Shown: in pieces, positions 34,898 to 42,435 of the stretch
How positions within the stretch are numbered: position 1 is the stretch's first letter
Layout: every line of letters starts with the position of its first letter
Program-made: the position numbers and the translations under genes
The notes under the pieces: model-generated
The model's input: only the letters and a program-made list of their open reading frames with translations
What the model was told of the DNA's origin: nothing
The model's database searches: none
Origin: Streptomyces silvae
GTDB lineage: Bacteria; Actinomycetota; Actinomycetes; Streptomycetales; Streptomycetaceae
Direction of reading: 5' to 3'
Length of the DNA: 64,000 nucleotides
Assembly (NCBI RefSeq): GCF_016745505.1
Contig: NZ_JAERUC010000200.1
Span: forward strand, 1-64,000

Positions 34898-35776
34898 ATG
34901 GGCCGCTACAGCCGACTGCGCGAGATCCGCCGGATGGATCCCTCACGCGACTGCGCCGAGATACTCCGGCTGATGTCCCAGTACGAGTTCCCGTGGGACT
35001 ACCGGCAGGGCATCAGCGTCGCCTTCCTGCGCGACTACGGCGTTCCCCGGATCTCCGTACTGCTCGACCGCACCCAGGAGTTCGAGCGCAACGGTCAGAA
35101 GCGCTACGACGACACCGTCCTGTTCGGGTACGAGATGGCAGCCGAGGGCTTCGACTCGGAGCGGGCCCGGGCCGCGGCCCGCCACCTCAACCGGATCCAC
35201 GGCAAGTACCGCATCCCGAACGAGGACTACCTCTATGTGCTGGCCACCACGGTCGTCGGCCCCAAACGCTGGATCGACCGCTTCGGATGGCGGCCCCTGT
35301 GCACACAGGAGGCGGAGGCGCTGGCCGAGGTGGGGAAGCGGATGGCGGTCATGATGGGCATCGAGGGCGCGCCCGGGACGTACGAGGGATTCGAGAGGCT
35401 GCTCGACTCCTACGAGGACCGGATGTTCGCGTACGACCCGGCGAACCGCCGCGTCGCCAACGCCACCTTCCGGGTGATGGCCGCCTGGTACCCGGCCCCG
35501 CTGCGCCCCCTGGTGGCCCGCTTCTCGCTCGCCCTGCTGGACGAGCCGTTACTGCGCGCGCTGGGCTTCCGCGCCCAGCCGCGCTGGGTGCGGGCCTCGG
35601 CCGTACGGCTGGTGCGCGCCCGGTCGCACGGTGTGCGGCTGCTGCCCGCCCGGCCCCGGTGGCTGCCCTCACGGCCCCGGCCCCGCAGCTACCCCTTCGG
35701 ATACCGGCTCGACGACCTCGGTCCGCACTGGGCGCAGAGCCGCCCCCTGGAACCCCTGCCCATGGAGACGTCATGA
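34898..35776 (+). CDS. MpaB-type oxygenase family protein (DUF2236), copy 2, with TTA codon
   Basis: A 292-residue relative of the divergent gene, closer to the branch with YGVPRISVLLDRTQEFERNGQKRYDDT and RIHGKYRIPNEDYLYVLATTVVGPKRWID. The ATG has AGGAGG nine bases upstream. Codon 218 is TTA (35549-35551), the leucine codon read by the bldA tRNA, so translation should be limited to late growth or development. Its stop overlaps the aldehyde dehydrogenase start (ATGA). Possible role: oxidative cleavage whose aldehyde product is used by the next enzyme. Confidence 0.82.
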   Translation: MGRYSRLREIRRMDPSRDCAEILRLMSQYEFPWDYRQGISVAFLRDYGVPRISVLLDRTQEFERNGQKRYDDTVLFGYEMAAEGFDSERARAAARHLNRIHGKYRIPNEDYLYVLATTVVGPKRWIDRFGWRPLCTQEAEALAEVGKRMAVMMGIEGAPGTYEGFERLLDSYEDRMFAYDPANRRVANATFRVMAAWYPAPLRPLVARFSLALLDEPLLRALGFRAQPRWVRASAVRLVRARSHGVRLLPARPRWLPSRPRPRSYPFGYRLDDLGPHWAQSRPLEPLPMETS

Positions 35777-37212
35777 CGGACGGAAGGGACCAAGCGGCGC
35801 ACGGCATCGAGGACATCCGCGCGGCGGTGGCGCGGGGCAGGACCGCGGGCCGGAGCTGGGCCGGGCTCGGCGCGCGGGAGCGGCGCACCGCCCTGCTGCG
35901 CTGGAAGCGCGCACTGGCCTCGCGCGCCGACGAGTTCGCCGAGGTGATCGCGGCCGAGACCGGGAAGCCGGTGCACGACGCCCGCTCCGAGGTGCTGCTG
36001 ACCCTGGTCCATCTGGACTGGGCGGCGCGCAACGCCTCCCGGGTGCTGGGCCGGCGGCGGGTGCGTCCGGGTCTGCTGTCGGTCCATCAGCGGGCGCTGC
36101 TGGCCTACCGTCCGCTCGGGGTGATCGGGGTGATCGGGCCCTGGAACTATCCGCTGTACACCCCGATGGGCTCGATCGGTTACGCCCTCGCCGCGGGCAA
36201 CGCGGTGGTCTTCAAGCCGTCCGAGCTCACCCCTGGCGTGGGGGTCCTGCTGGCCGGGAGTTTCGGCGAGGCCCTCCCGGACCACGCTGATCTGCTGCTG
36301 ACGGTCACCGGGCCGGGCTCCACCGGGGCCGCCCTGGCCGGCGCGGACGGGCCGGCCGGTGTGGACAAGGTGGCCTTCACCGGCTCACCGGGCACCGCCC
36401 GCAAGGTCGCCGCGGCCTGCGCGGCCACGCTGACCCCGCTGCTCGCGGAGTGCGGGGGCAAGGACGCGGTGCTGGTCGCGGCGGACGCCGATCTGGACGC
36501 GGCGGCCGACGCGATCGTGTGGGGCGCCATGGGCAACGCCGGCCAGACCTGCGCCGGCGTGGAGCGGGTGTACGCGGAGGCCTCGGTCCACGAGGCCCTG
36601 TGCGCACGCGTCGTCAGCCGGGCGCGGGCGCTGGTGCCCGGCGACGCCTACGGGCCGCTCACCCTGCCGTCCCAGCTCGGCCTGGTGGAACGCCATGTGA
36701 AGGAGGCCCTGGTGGACGGCGGCACGGCCGAACTGGGCGGCCCCGACGGCCTGCGGAGCCGGGTGCCCGGGCCGGTGGTGCTGTCGCGGGTGCCGGAGGA
36801 CTCACCGGCCATGACGGAGGAGACCTTCGGACCGGTCGTCGTCGTGAACCCGGTGCGCGACATGGACGAGGCGGTGGAGCGGGCCAACGCGTCGGCGTAC
36901 TCGCTGGGCGCCGCCGTGTTCACCCGCTCGAAGGCGGCCGGGCTCGCGCTGGCGGAGCGCCTCGACTCCGGTGCCGTGTCGGTGAACTCGGTGCTCGGCT
37001 TCGCCGCGACCCCCTCGCTGCCCTTCGGCGGTGCGGGCGAGTCGGGGTACGGGCGGATCCACGGCGAGGAGGGGCTTCGGGCCTTCGCCGCGCCGCACTC
37101 GGTCACCGTACGGCGGTTCGCACCGGCGGTGGACCTGATGTCGTTCGCGACCGCCCGCGAGAAGGCCGCCCGTGCGGTGGAGCTGGGCAGGAAGCTGCAC
37201 GCCCGGTTCTGA
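35773..37212 (+). CDS. Aldehyde dehydrogenase family protein
   Basis: A 479-residue NAD(P)-dependent aldehyde dehydrogenase. The cofactor-binding segments GPWNYPLYTPMGSIGYALAAGNAVVFKPSE and FTGSPGTARKV are present. The catalytic glutamate is in LLAECGGKDA and the catalytic cysteine in NAGQTCAGVERVY. The EFGP-type motif is TEETFGPVVVV. It starts inside the stop codon of the DUF2236 gene, so the two are translated together, and it ends with a C-terminal amphipathic stretch (FATAREKAARAVELGRKL). Substrate probably a fatty or terpenoid aldehyde. Confidence 0.92.
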   Translation: MTDGRDQAAHGIEDIRAAVARGRTAGRSWAGLGARERRTALLRWKRALASRADEFAEVIAAETGKPVHDARSEVLLTLVHLDWAARNASRVLGRRRVRPGLLSVHQRALLAYRPLGVIGVIGPWNYPLYTPMGSIGYALAAGNAVVFKPSELTPGVGVLLAGSFGEALPDHADLLLTVTGPGSTGAALAGADGPAGVDKVAFTGSPGTARKVAAACAATLTPLLAECGGKDAVLVAADADLDAAADAIVWGAMGNAGQTCAGVERVYAEASVHEALCARVVSRARALVPGDAYGPLTLPSQLGLVERHVKEALVDGGTAELGGPDGLRSRVPGPVVLSRVPEDSPAMTEETFGPVVVVNPVRDMDEAVERANASAYSLGAAVFTRSKAAGLALAERLDSGAVSVNSVLGFAATPSLPFGGAGESGYGRIHGEEGLRAFAAPHSVTVRRFAPAVDLMSFATAREKAARAVELGRKLHARF

Positions 37213-37218
37213 GGGCGC

Positions 37219-37851
37219 TCACGCGGCGCTGAGCAGCGGCACCAGATAGCGGCGGGCGAAGGCACCCACCTGTTCGTCGTCGTCCAGCTCGAAGCAGCTC
37301 ACCGGATTGAGGAGGAAGGAGACGGTGATCCGCACCATCAGTTCGGCGACCGGTGTCGGGTCCGTCTCCGGCCGTCCCTCCGCACGCTGGGCGCGGCGGA
37401 GCCGGTCGGCCAGGTATCCGCGCATCGCGAGGAAGGCGGGACCGCTCTCCAGGGTGAGGAAGGGGAGCATGATCTCCGGTTCCAGCCTCAGCAGGCCGCC
37501 CACCAGCGGGTGTTCACGGATGTGCTTGAGGACGGCGACGAAGCCGGCGACGAGCCTGTCCTCCATGGTGGGCAGCGCGGCGACCGCGTCGTCCACGTCC
37601 ATGACGAAACGGCTGTACTCCCGCAGCAGGCAGGCCGAGACCAGGCTGTCCTTGTTGCCGATCCGGCGGTACACCGTGACGCGGGAGACCTTGGCGCGCT
37701 TGGCCACGTCGTCGACGGTCGAGCGGCGCAGCCCGAAGGTCATGAACTGCTCGCGGGCGGCGTCCAGGATCTGTTCGTTCAGCGCGTCGGACGGTGGCCG
37801 CTCGGCGAGCGCCCTGCCCAGCAGTGTCTCGTCCTCGCCCGGTGGCGCCAT
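37219..37851 (-). CDS. TetR-family transcriptional regulator
   Basis: A 210-residue TetR-type repressor. The DNA-binding helix-turn-helix is STVDDVAKRAKVSRVTVYRRIGNKDSL after a typical first helix (EQILDAAREQFMTFGLRR). The rest is a helical ligand-binding domain. The ATG at 37851 has a GGAGAG site; the upstream in-frame codons are unlikely. It is divergent from an acyl-CoA dehydrogenase gene and convergent with the aldehyde dehydrogenase gene (six bases apart), so it probably controls one or both. Confidence 0.88.
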   Translation of the reverse strand: MAPPGEDETLLGRALAERPPSDALNEQILDAAREQFMTFGLRRSTVDDVAKRAKVSRVTVYRRIGNKDSLVSACLLREYSRFVMDVDDAVAALPTMEDRLVAGFVAVLKHIREHPLVGGLLRLEPEIMLPFLTLESGPAFLAMRGYLADRLRRAQRAEGRPETDPTPVAELMVRITVSFLLNPVSCFELDDDEQVGAFARRYLVPLLSAA

Positions 37852-37882
37852 GGGTGCTCTCCGTCCGTCGTGACCACCCACC

Positions 37883-37906
37883 ATAACGACCACGCAACAG
37901 TGTTAT
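37883..37906. promoter_or_regulatory. ATAAC-N14-GTTAT operator candidate between tetR and acyl-CoA dehydrogenase
   Basis: A 5-bp inverted repeat with a 14-base spacer lies in the 104-base divergent region. It contains a shorter perfect dyad AACA-G-TGTT (37896-37904). TetR-type repressors usually bind such sites over their own promoter. Confidence 0.55.
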
Positions 37907-37955
37907 CCAATGCGGCTCTTTGTATCGCAAGGCGCCGCCCCTCTGGAGGTCCTCC

Positions 37956-39119
37956 ATGTCCACCACCCCTGCACTCCCGCGGTCGGTCTCGGCCGAGCAG
38001 CGCGCCTTCGTCACGGCTCTGCGGGACTTCGCCCGGCGCGAATGCGGTACGCGTGAGCAGCGCGACGCGCTGGCCGCGGAGACCGGCGGACCGCACGCCC
38101 CGTCGCTCTACGCCCGGCTGGCGGAGCTCGGCTGGCTCGGGGTGTGCCTGCCCGAGGCGTACGGGGGCTCGGGGGGCGGGATGACGGACGCCTGCCTCTT
38201 CCTCCGGGAGACGGCGCGCGGCCTCGTCCCGGCGGGCGGGTTCATCACCTCGGTGATCACGGCGAAGGCGTACGAGCGTTTCGGCAGCGAGGAGCAGTGC
38301 AAGGCGGCGGTCGCGGGCGCGGTGGCCGGTCAGGTGCTCTCCATCGCGATGTCGGAACCGGGGGCCGGGTCCGATGTGGCGGCGCTGCGGTGCAAGGCCG
38401 GACGCACGCCGGACGGCGGCTGGCTGATCGACGGTCACAAGACGTGGATCTCCAACGCGCATCTGGCGGAGCACATCCTGCTGGTGGCCCGGACCGGCCC
38501 GGGCGGCTCGAAGCACGACGGGCTGACCATGTTCCACGTCCCGGCGAGGACGCCCGGGATCGAGATCCGCCCCATCGAGACGATGGGCGGCCGTGAGGTC
38601 AACGACGTCTTCCTCACCGGTGTCAGGCTGCCGGCCGACGCCGTCGTGGGCACGGCGGACCGCGCCTGGACCCAGCTGATGGCCGGTCTGAACGCGGAGC
38701 GTCTCTTCCTGGCCGCGAACATGCTGGGCCTCGCGGAGCGGATCCTGGAGGACACGGTGGCGTACGTACGGGGGCGTGAGCAGTTCGGCCGCCCGGTCGG
38801 ATCCTTCCAGGCCCTGCGGCACCGGCTGGCCGACCTGGCGACCGAGATCGAGTGCGCCCGGATGCTGGTCTTCGACGTGGCGGCGGCCTGCGACGCCGAG
38901 CCGGAGAAGCTGTTCCCACGCGAGGCGTCCATGGCGAAGCTCAAGGCCACCGAGACGGCGAAGCACGCGGCGCTGGAGGGCATGCAGATGATGGGCGGCT
39001 ACGGCTACGCGACCGAGTACGACATGGAGCGCCATCTGCGGGCGGCGGTCGTGTCCACGGTGTACGGCGGCACGAGCGAGATCCAGCGCGACATCATCGG
39101 CAGGAGCTACGGCCTGTAG
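37956..39119 (+). CDS. Acyl-CoA dehydrogenase
   Basis: A 387-residue FAD-dependent acyl-CoA dehydrogenase. The substrate- and flavin-contact motif is LSIAMSEPGAGSDVAAL, and the C-terminal signature is LEGMQMMGGYGYATEYDMERHLR followed by YGGTSEIQRDIIGR. The catalytic-base position precedes YGGTSE in the usual VSTVYGGTSE context. It performs the first oxidation of beta-oxidation. The ATG has GGAGG six bases upstream. It is divergent from a TetR regulator and separate from the second acyl-CoA dehydrogenase at 45897. Confidence 0.92.
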   Translation: MSTTPALPRSVSAEQRAFVTALRDFARRECGTREQRDALAAETGGPHAPSLYARLAELGWLGVCLPEAYGGSGGGMTDACLFLRETARGLVPAGGFITSVITAKAYERFGSEEQCKAAVAGAVAGQVLSIAMSEPGAGSDVAALRCKAGRTPDGGWLIDGHKTWISNAHLAEHILLVARTGPGGSKHDGLTMFHVPARTPGIEIRPIETMGGREVNDVFLTGVRLPADAVVGTADRAWTQLMAGLNAERLFLAANMLGLAERILEDTVAYVRGREQFGRPVGSFQALRHRLADLATEIECARMLVFDVAAACDAEPEKLFPREASMAKLKATETAKHAALEGMQMMGGYGYATEYDMERHLRAAVVSTVYGGTSEIQRDIIGRSYGL

Positions 39120-39143
39120 CTCCGCGCGCGGGGGCGGCGGCCC

Positions 39144-39620
39144 TCAGCCGAAGTCGTACACCGTCACCTCGATGCCCCGGGCCACCAGCCGGTCGCTGAC
39201 GAGGGGTTCGACCCTGGACCAGGTGCCGCCGGCGAGCCCGCAGCCGATCCTCGGCATGTGGACCGAGGCGCCCAGCTCTGCGGCCTTGCCGGCCACCTTG
39301 TCGAGACCCGCGTCGATCGCCTCGTAGCGCACCGGCACGCCCTTGCTGCCGGTGCGTATCCCCCGTTGTCCCACCACGTTCGCCACCCAGATGTACGGCT
39401 CGACCTGGACGAACTGCGCGGCCCCCAGCCCGAAGTCGTTCCCGGCGCGCTCACGGTGCCAGCGGCGGTAGGCGGCTTCGGGCCCGGGCCAGCGGCGGGA
39501 CACTGCGAGGACGAAGCCCTTGCCCCAGCCGCCCAGGTCGTTGCAGACGTGCACGATCAGCTTGACGCCCTTGCCCTGGGGGCTGGTGGCGTCGCCCCGT
39601 ACACAGGTGATCCCCGACAT
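39144..39620 (-). CDS. Macrodomain protein, ADP-ribose-binding/hydrolase
   Basis: A 158-residue single macrodomain. The ligand-binding pattern is LIVHVCNDLGGWGKGFVLAVSRRWP, with a later glycine-rich loop MPRIGCGLAGGTW that would hold the distal ribose and diphosphate. This arrangement fits the TARG1/ALC1-like class of macrodomains that remove ADP-ribose from proteins or nucleic acids. No ADP-ribosyltransferase gene is next to it. The ATG has a GTGAGGAC site. It lies among lipid-catabolism genes but is not obviously part of their operons. Confidence 0.88.
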   Translation of the reverse strand: MSGITCVRGDATSPQGKGVKLIVHVCNDLGGWGKGFVLAVSRRWPGPEAAYRRWHRERAGNDFGLGAAQFVQVEPYIWVANVVGQRGIRTGSKGVPVRYEAIDAGLDKVAGKAAELGASVHMPRIGCGLAGGTWSRVEPLVSDRLVARGIEVTVYDFG

Positions 39621-39660
39621 GTCCTCACCGTACGTGCCCCCACTGACAACCGGCCCCCGG

Positions 39661-41481
39661 TCAGGTGCCGCTCTCCTCGTACAGGGCGTCGAGCAGGTCG
39701 CCGTACCGGTCGCGGATCACCCGGCGGCGGAGCTTCAGCGAGGGGGTCAGCTCGCCGGTCTCCGGGCCCCACTCCTGGGTCAGCAGCCGGTACCGCTTGA
39801 TCTGTTCGGTGCGGTTCAGCCGGGCGTTGGCGGCCTCGACGGCACGCGCGACCTCCGCGTGCACCTCGGGCAGGCCGGCCGGGTCGCCGTCGAGCCCGCG
39901 GGCCGCCGCCCAGGCCGGGGCCACCTCCGTGTCCAGGACGAGCAGGGCCACGAGATAGGAGTGCCCGTCGCCGTGGACGAGGGCCTGGCCGATCAGGGGG
40001 TGTTCCTTCAGGGTGTTCTCGACGAGCGCCGGGGAGACGTTCTTCCCGGTCGAGGTGATGATCATTTCCTTCTTGCGGTCGGTGAGCCAGAGGTAGCCGT
40101 CGTCGTCGACCCGGCCGATGTCCCCGGTCGCGAACCAGCCGTCCGCGTCGAGCGCCCCGTCCACGGTGCCGTCGGCGCGCAGATACCCGGCGAACACGGT
40201 CTCGCCTCGGACCAGGATCTCGCCGTCCTCGGCGATCCGGAGCTCCAGGCCCTCCAGCGGGCGTCCCACCGAGCCGAGCCGGAAGGCCGACGGGCTGTTG
40301 GTGGTGAACACGCCGACGGTCTCGGTGAGCCCCCAGGCGTCCATGACGACGATGCCGAAGCCCGCCCAGAAGCGCACCACGTCGAGCGGCATCGGCGCCG
40401 AGGCGCTGGCCGTCCACACCAGCCGTTCGAACCCCGCCAGCGACAGCAGGGGGTCCAGCACGGTGTCCTTGGCCTCCCGGTAGGCGGCCGCCAGCTCGGC
40501 GGACGGCTCCTCGCCGCGCTCCCGGCAGGCCACGTGCTCACGGGCCGTCGCGTTCGCCGCCTCGACGGCGGTCCGCTGTTCCTCGGGCAGCCGGGCCAGG
40601 GCGGCCCGGACGGACGCGGCGAGCTTCTCCCACACCCGGGGCACGCCGAAGAACTGGGCGGGGTGCAGGTCGCGCGCGGTGGCGGCGACGGCCGCGGTGT
40701 CGGCGCAGAGGTGGACGTGCGAGGCGCGGAAGACCGGAAGGTAGATGCCCAGCATGCGCTCGGCGATGTGGGCGAACGGCAGGTAGCAGATGTGCGCGAC
40801 GTGGTCGGGCAGTTCCACGACCCGGTCCAGGGCCAGCGCGTTGACCACGACGACGCGGTGGGTGAGCGGCACCGCCTTGGGGTCGCCGGTCGTCCCCGAG
40901 GTGTAGACGACGGTGACCGGGTCCTGGGCGCGGATCTCCCGCCATGCCTTGTCGAACGCCTCGTCGCTCCGCAGCCGCTCCCCCGTCGCGCGCAGCGCGC
41001 CGTACGACCGGTGCGGCCCGGCGGCACCGGGCTCGACGACCACGAGCGTCTCCAGCGGTACGGTGGCGTCCGCCAGGAGGGGCTCCCAGCGCTCCCGTTC
41101 CCGCTCGCCCTCGACGATCGCGACCCTGGCGCGGCTGTGGCGGGCGATGTGCGCGATCTGGCCGGGCGCCGCGGTCCCGTACACCGTGACGGGGACGGCG
41201 CCGAGGTGACCGAGGGCCAGGTCGCTGAGCCAGTGCTCGTGCCGGTTGCCCATCATCATGAGGACCTGCTCGCCGCGCTCCACCCCCAGGGATCCGTACC
41301 CGGCGGCCAGGACGGCCGTCTCGTGGCGTACCTCGCGCCAGGTGAGGGTGGTCCACCCGCCGCCGTCCGCCGCACGCCAGGAGAGAGCGGGAAGGTCCCC
41401 GTGGTCCTCGGCGTTACGCAGCAGCAGGGCGGGGAGGGTGAGTTGCTCGGGTCCGGTGGGAAGTCGCAGGATCGTGGTCAC
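39661..41481 (-). CDS. Long-chain fatty acid-CoA ligase (AMP-binding)
   Basis: A 606-residue adenylate-forming enzyme. The P-loop is TVVYTSGTTGDPKAVPLTH, the A5 motif is AWGLTETVGVFT, and the A7/A8 region is DGWFATGDIGRVDDDGYLWLTDRKKEMI with the catalytic lysine near the C-terminus. The large insert between P-loop and A5 marks the FACS/FadD15-like long-chain branch. It activates fatty acids for the beta-oxidation genes nearby. The GTG start has GGAGG. It is divergent from the MerR gene over a strong dyad. Confidence 0.92.
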   Translation of the reverse strand: MTTILRLPTGPEQLTLPALLLRNAEDHGDLPALSWRAADGGGWTTLTWREVRHETAVLAAGYGSLGVERGEQVLMMMGNRHEHWLSDLALGHLGAVPVTVYGTAAPGQIAHIARHSRARVAIVEGERERERWEPLLADATVPLETLVVVEPGAAGPHRSYGALRATGERLRSDEAFDKAWREIRAQDPVTVVYTSGTTGDPKAVPLTHRVVVVNALALDRVVELPDHVAHICYLPFAHIAERMLGIYLPVFRASHVHLCADTAAVAATARDLHPAQFFGVPRVWEKLAASVRAALARLPEEQRTAVEAANATAREHVACRERGEEPSAELAAAYREAKDTVLDPLLSLAGFERLVWTASASAPMPLDVVRFWAGFGIVVMDAWGLTETVGVFTTNSPSAFRLGSVGRPLEGLELRIAEDGEILVRGETVFAGYLRADGTVDGALDADGWFATGDIGRVDDDGYLWLTDRKKEMIITSTGKNVSPALVENTLKEHPLIGQALVHGDGHSYLVALLVLDTEVAPAWAAARGLDGDPAGLPEVHAEVARAVEAANARLNRTEQIKRYRLLTQEWGPETGELTPSLKLRRRVIRDRYGDLLDALYEESGT

Positions 41482-41562
41482 GGCCGCCTCCTGTCCGTTC
41501 GGCCGGACCGTGCGGTCCGTACCGGGGGTGGGACTGCGCTTCGATGCTGCCGGACACTTTCA

Positions 41563-41590
41563 CAACAGTGGTGAGACAGCAATACTGTTG
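41563..41590. promoter_or_regulatory. CAACAGT-N14-ACTGTTG operator candidate between fadD-like gene and merR
   Basis: A perfect 7-bp inverted repeat with a 14-base spacer in the 195-base divergent region, in the only AT-rich part. MerR-family activators bind dyads of this kind between or over promoter elements, so the adjacent MerR protein is the likely ligand. Confidence 0.7.
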
Positions 41591-41676
41591 CACCTGATCG
41601 GTACACGGACACAGGCACGGATACGAGCACGGCACGACGGCACGGGAACCGCGGTGCCCGGCAAGGAGGAGTGGAC

Positions 41677-42417
41677 ATGGCGACCGGGACCGACGAGCCG
41701 ACGCTGACCGTCGACGAACTGGCGGCGCGGGCGGGAGTGACCGTGCGCACCGTGCGCTTCTACAGCACCAGAGGACTGCTGCCCCCTCCGGTGATCGGCC
41801 CCCGGCGCGTCGGGCACTACGGGCAGGACCATCTCTCCCGGCTGGCCCTCATCGAGGAACTCCAGCACCAGGGCATGACGCTGGCCGCCATCGAGCGCTA
41901 TCTCCAGCAGCTGCCGCCCGACCTGAGCGCGCAGGACCTGGCGATCCACCGCGCCCTGGTGGCGTCCTGGGCCCCGGACTCGGCCGAGGACATGGAGCGG
42001 GCCGAGCTGGAGCGCAGGGCGGGACGGCCCCTGAGCGACGTGGACGTGGACCGGCTGGGCGCCATGGGGGTCCTGGAGCGCCCCAGGAAGGCCGGCGGGC
42101 CCTTCCTGGTCGATCCGGGTCTGCTGCGGCTCGGGATCGAGCTGCTGGACGTGCCCATCGCCCACGAGACGATCCTCGCGGCACGCACGGTCCTGCTGGA
42201 GCACACCCGGTCGGCCGCCCACGAGCTGACGCGGCTGTTCCGGGACGAGGTGTGGAACCCGTACCGGGAGCGGGAGTCGGACCCGGAGCATGTGAAGGCG
42301 ATGAAGTCGCTCACGGCCCATATGCAGCCGATGGTGCTCCAGGCCCTGCTGACGGCCTTCCAGCGCTCGCTGAAGGAGGAGCTGCGGGCCGCGTTCACCG
42401 CCGGTGAGGACGGGTGA
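41677..42417 (+). CDS. MerR-family transcriptional regulator
   Basis: A 246-residue MerR regulator. The winged helix is LTVDELAARAGVTVRTVRFYSTRGLLPPP, followed by a coiled-coil dimer helix and a longer than usual C-terminal effector domain (about 150 residues, with helix-rich HETILAARTVLLEHTRSAAHELTRLF). The ATG has AAGGAGGAG at a good distance; a GTG two codons earlier overlaps that site. It probably responds to an acyl-CoA or fatty acid and controls the divergent acyl-CoA ligase. Confidence 0.9.
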   Translation: MATGTDEPTLTVDELAARAGVTVRTVRFYSTRGLLPPPVIGPRRVGHYGQDHLSRLALIEELQHQGMTLAAIERYLQQLPPDLSAQDLAIHRALVASWAPDSAEDMERAELERRAGRPLSDVDVDRLGAMGVLERPRKAGGPFLVDPGLLRLGIELLDVPIAHETILAARTVLLEHTRSAAHELTRLFRDEVWNPYRERESDPEHVKAMKSLTAHMQPMVLQALLTAFQRSLKEELRAAFTAGEDG

Positions 42418-42435
42418 ACACGGCCCGGGCAGCCG

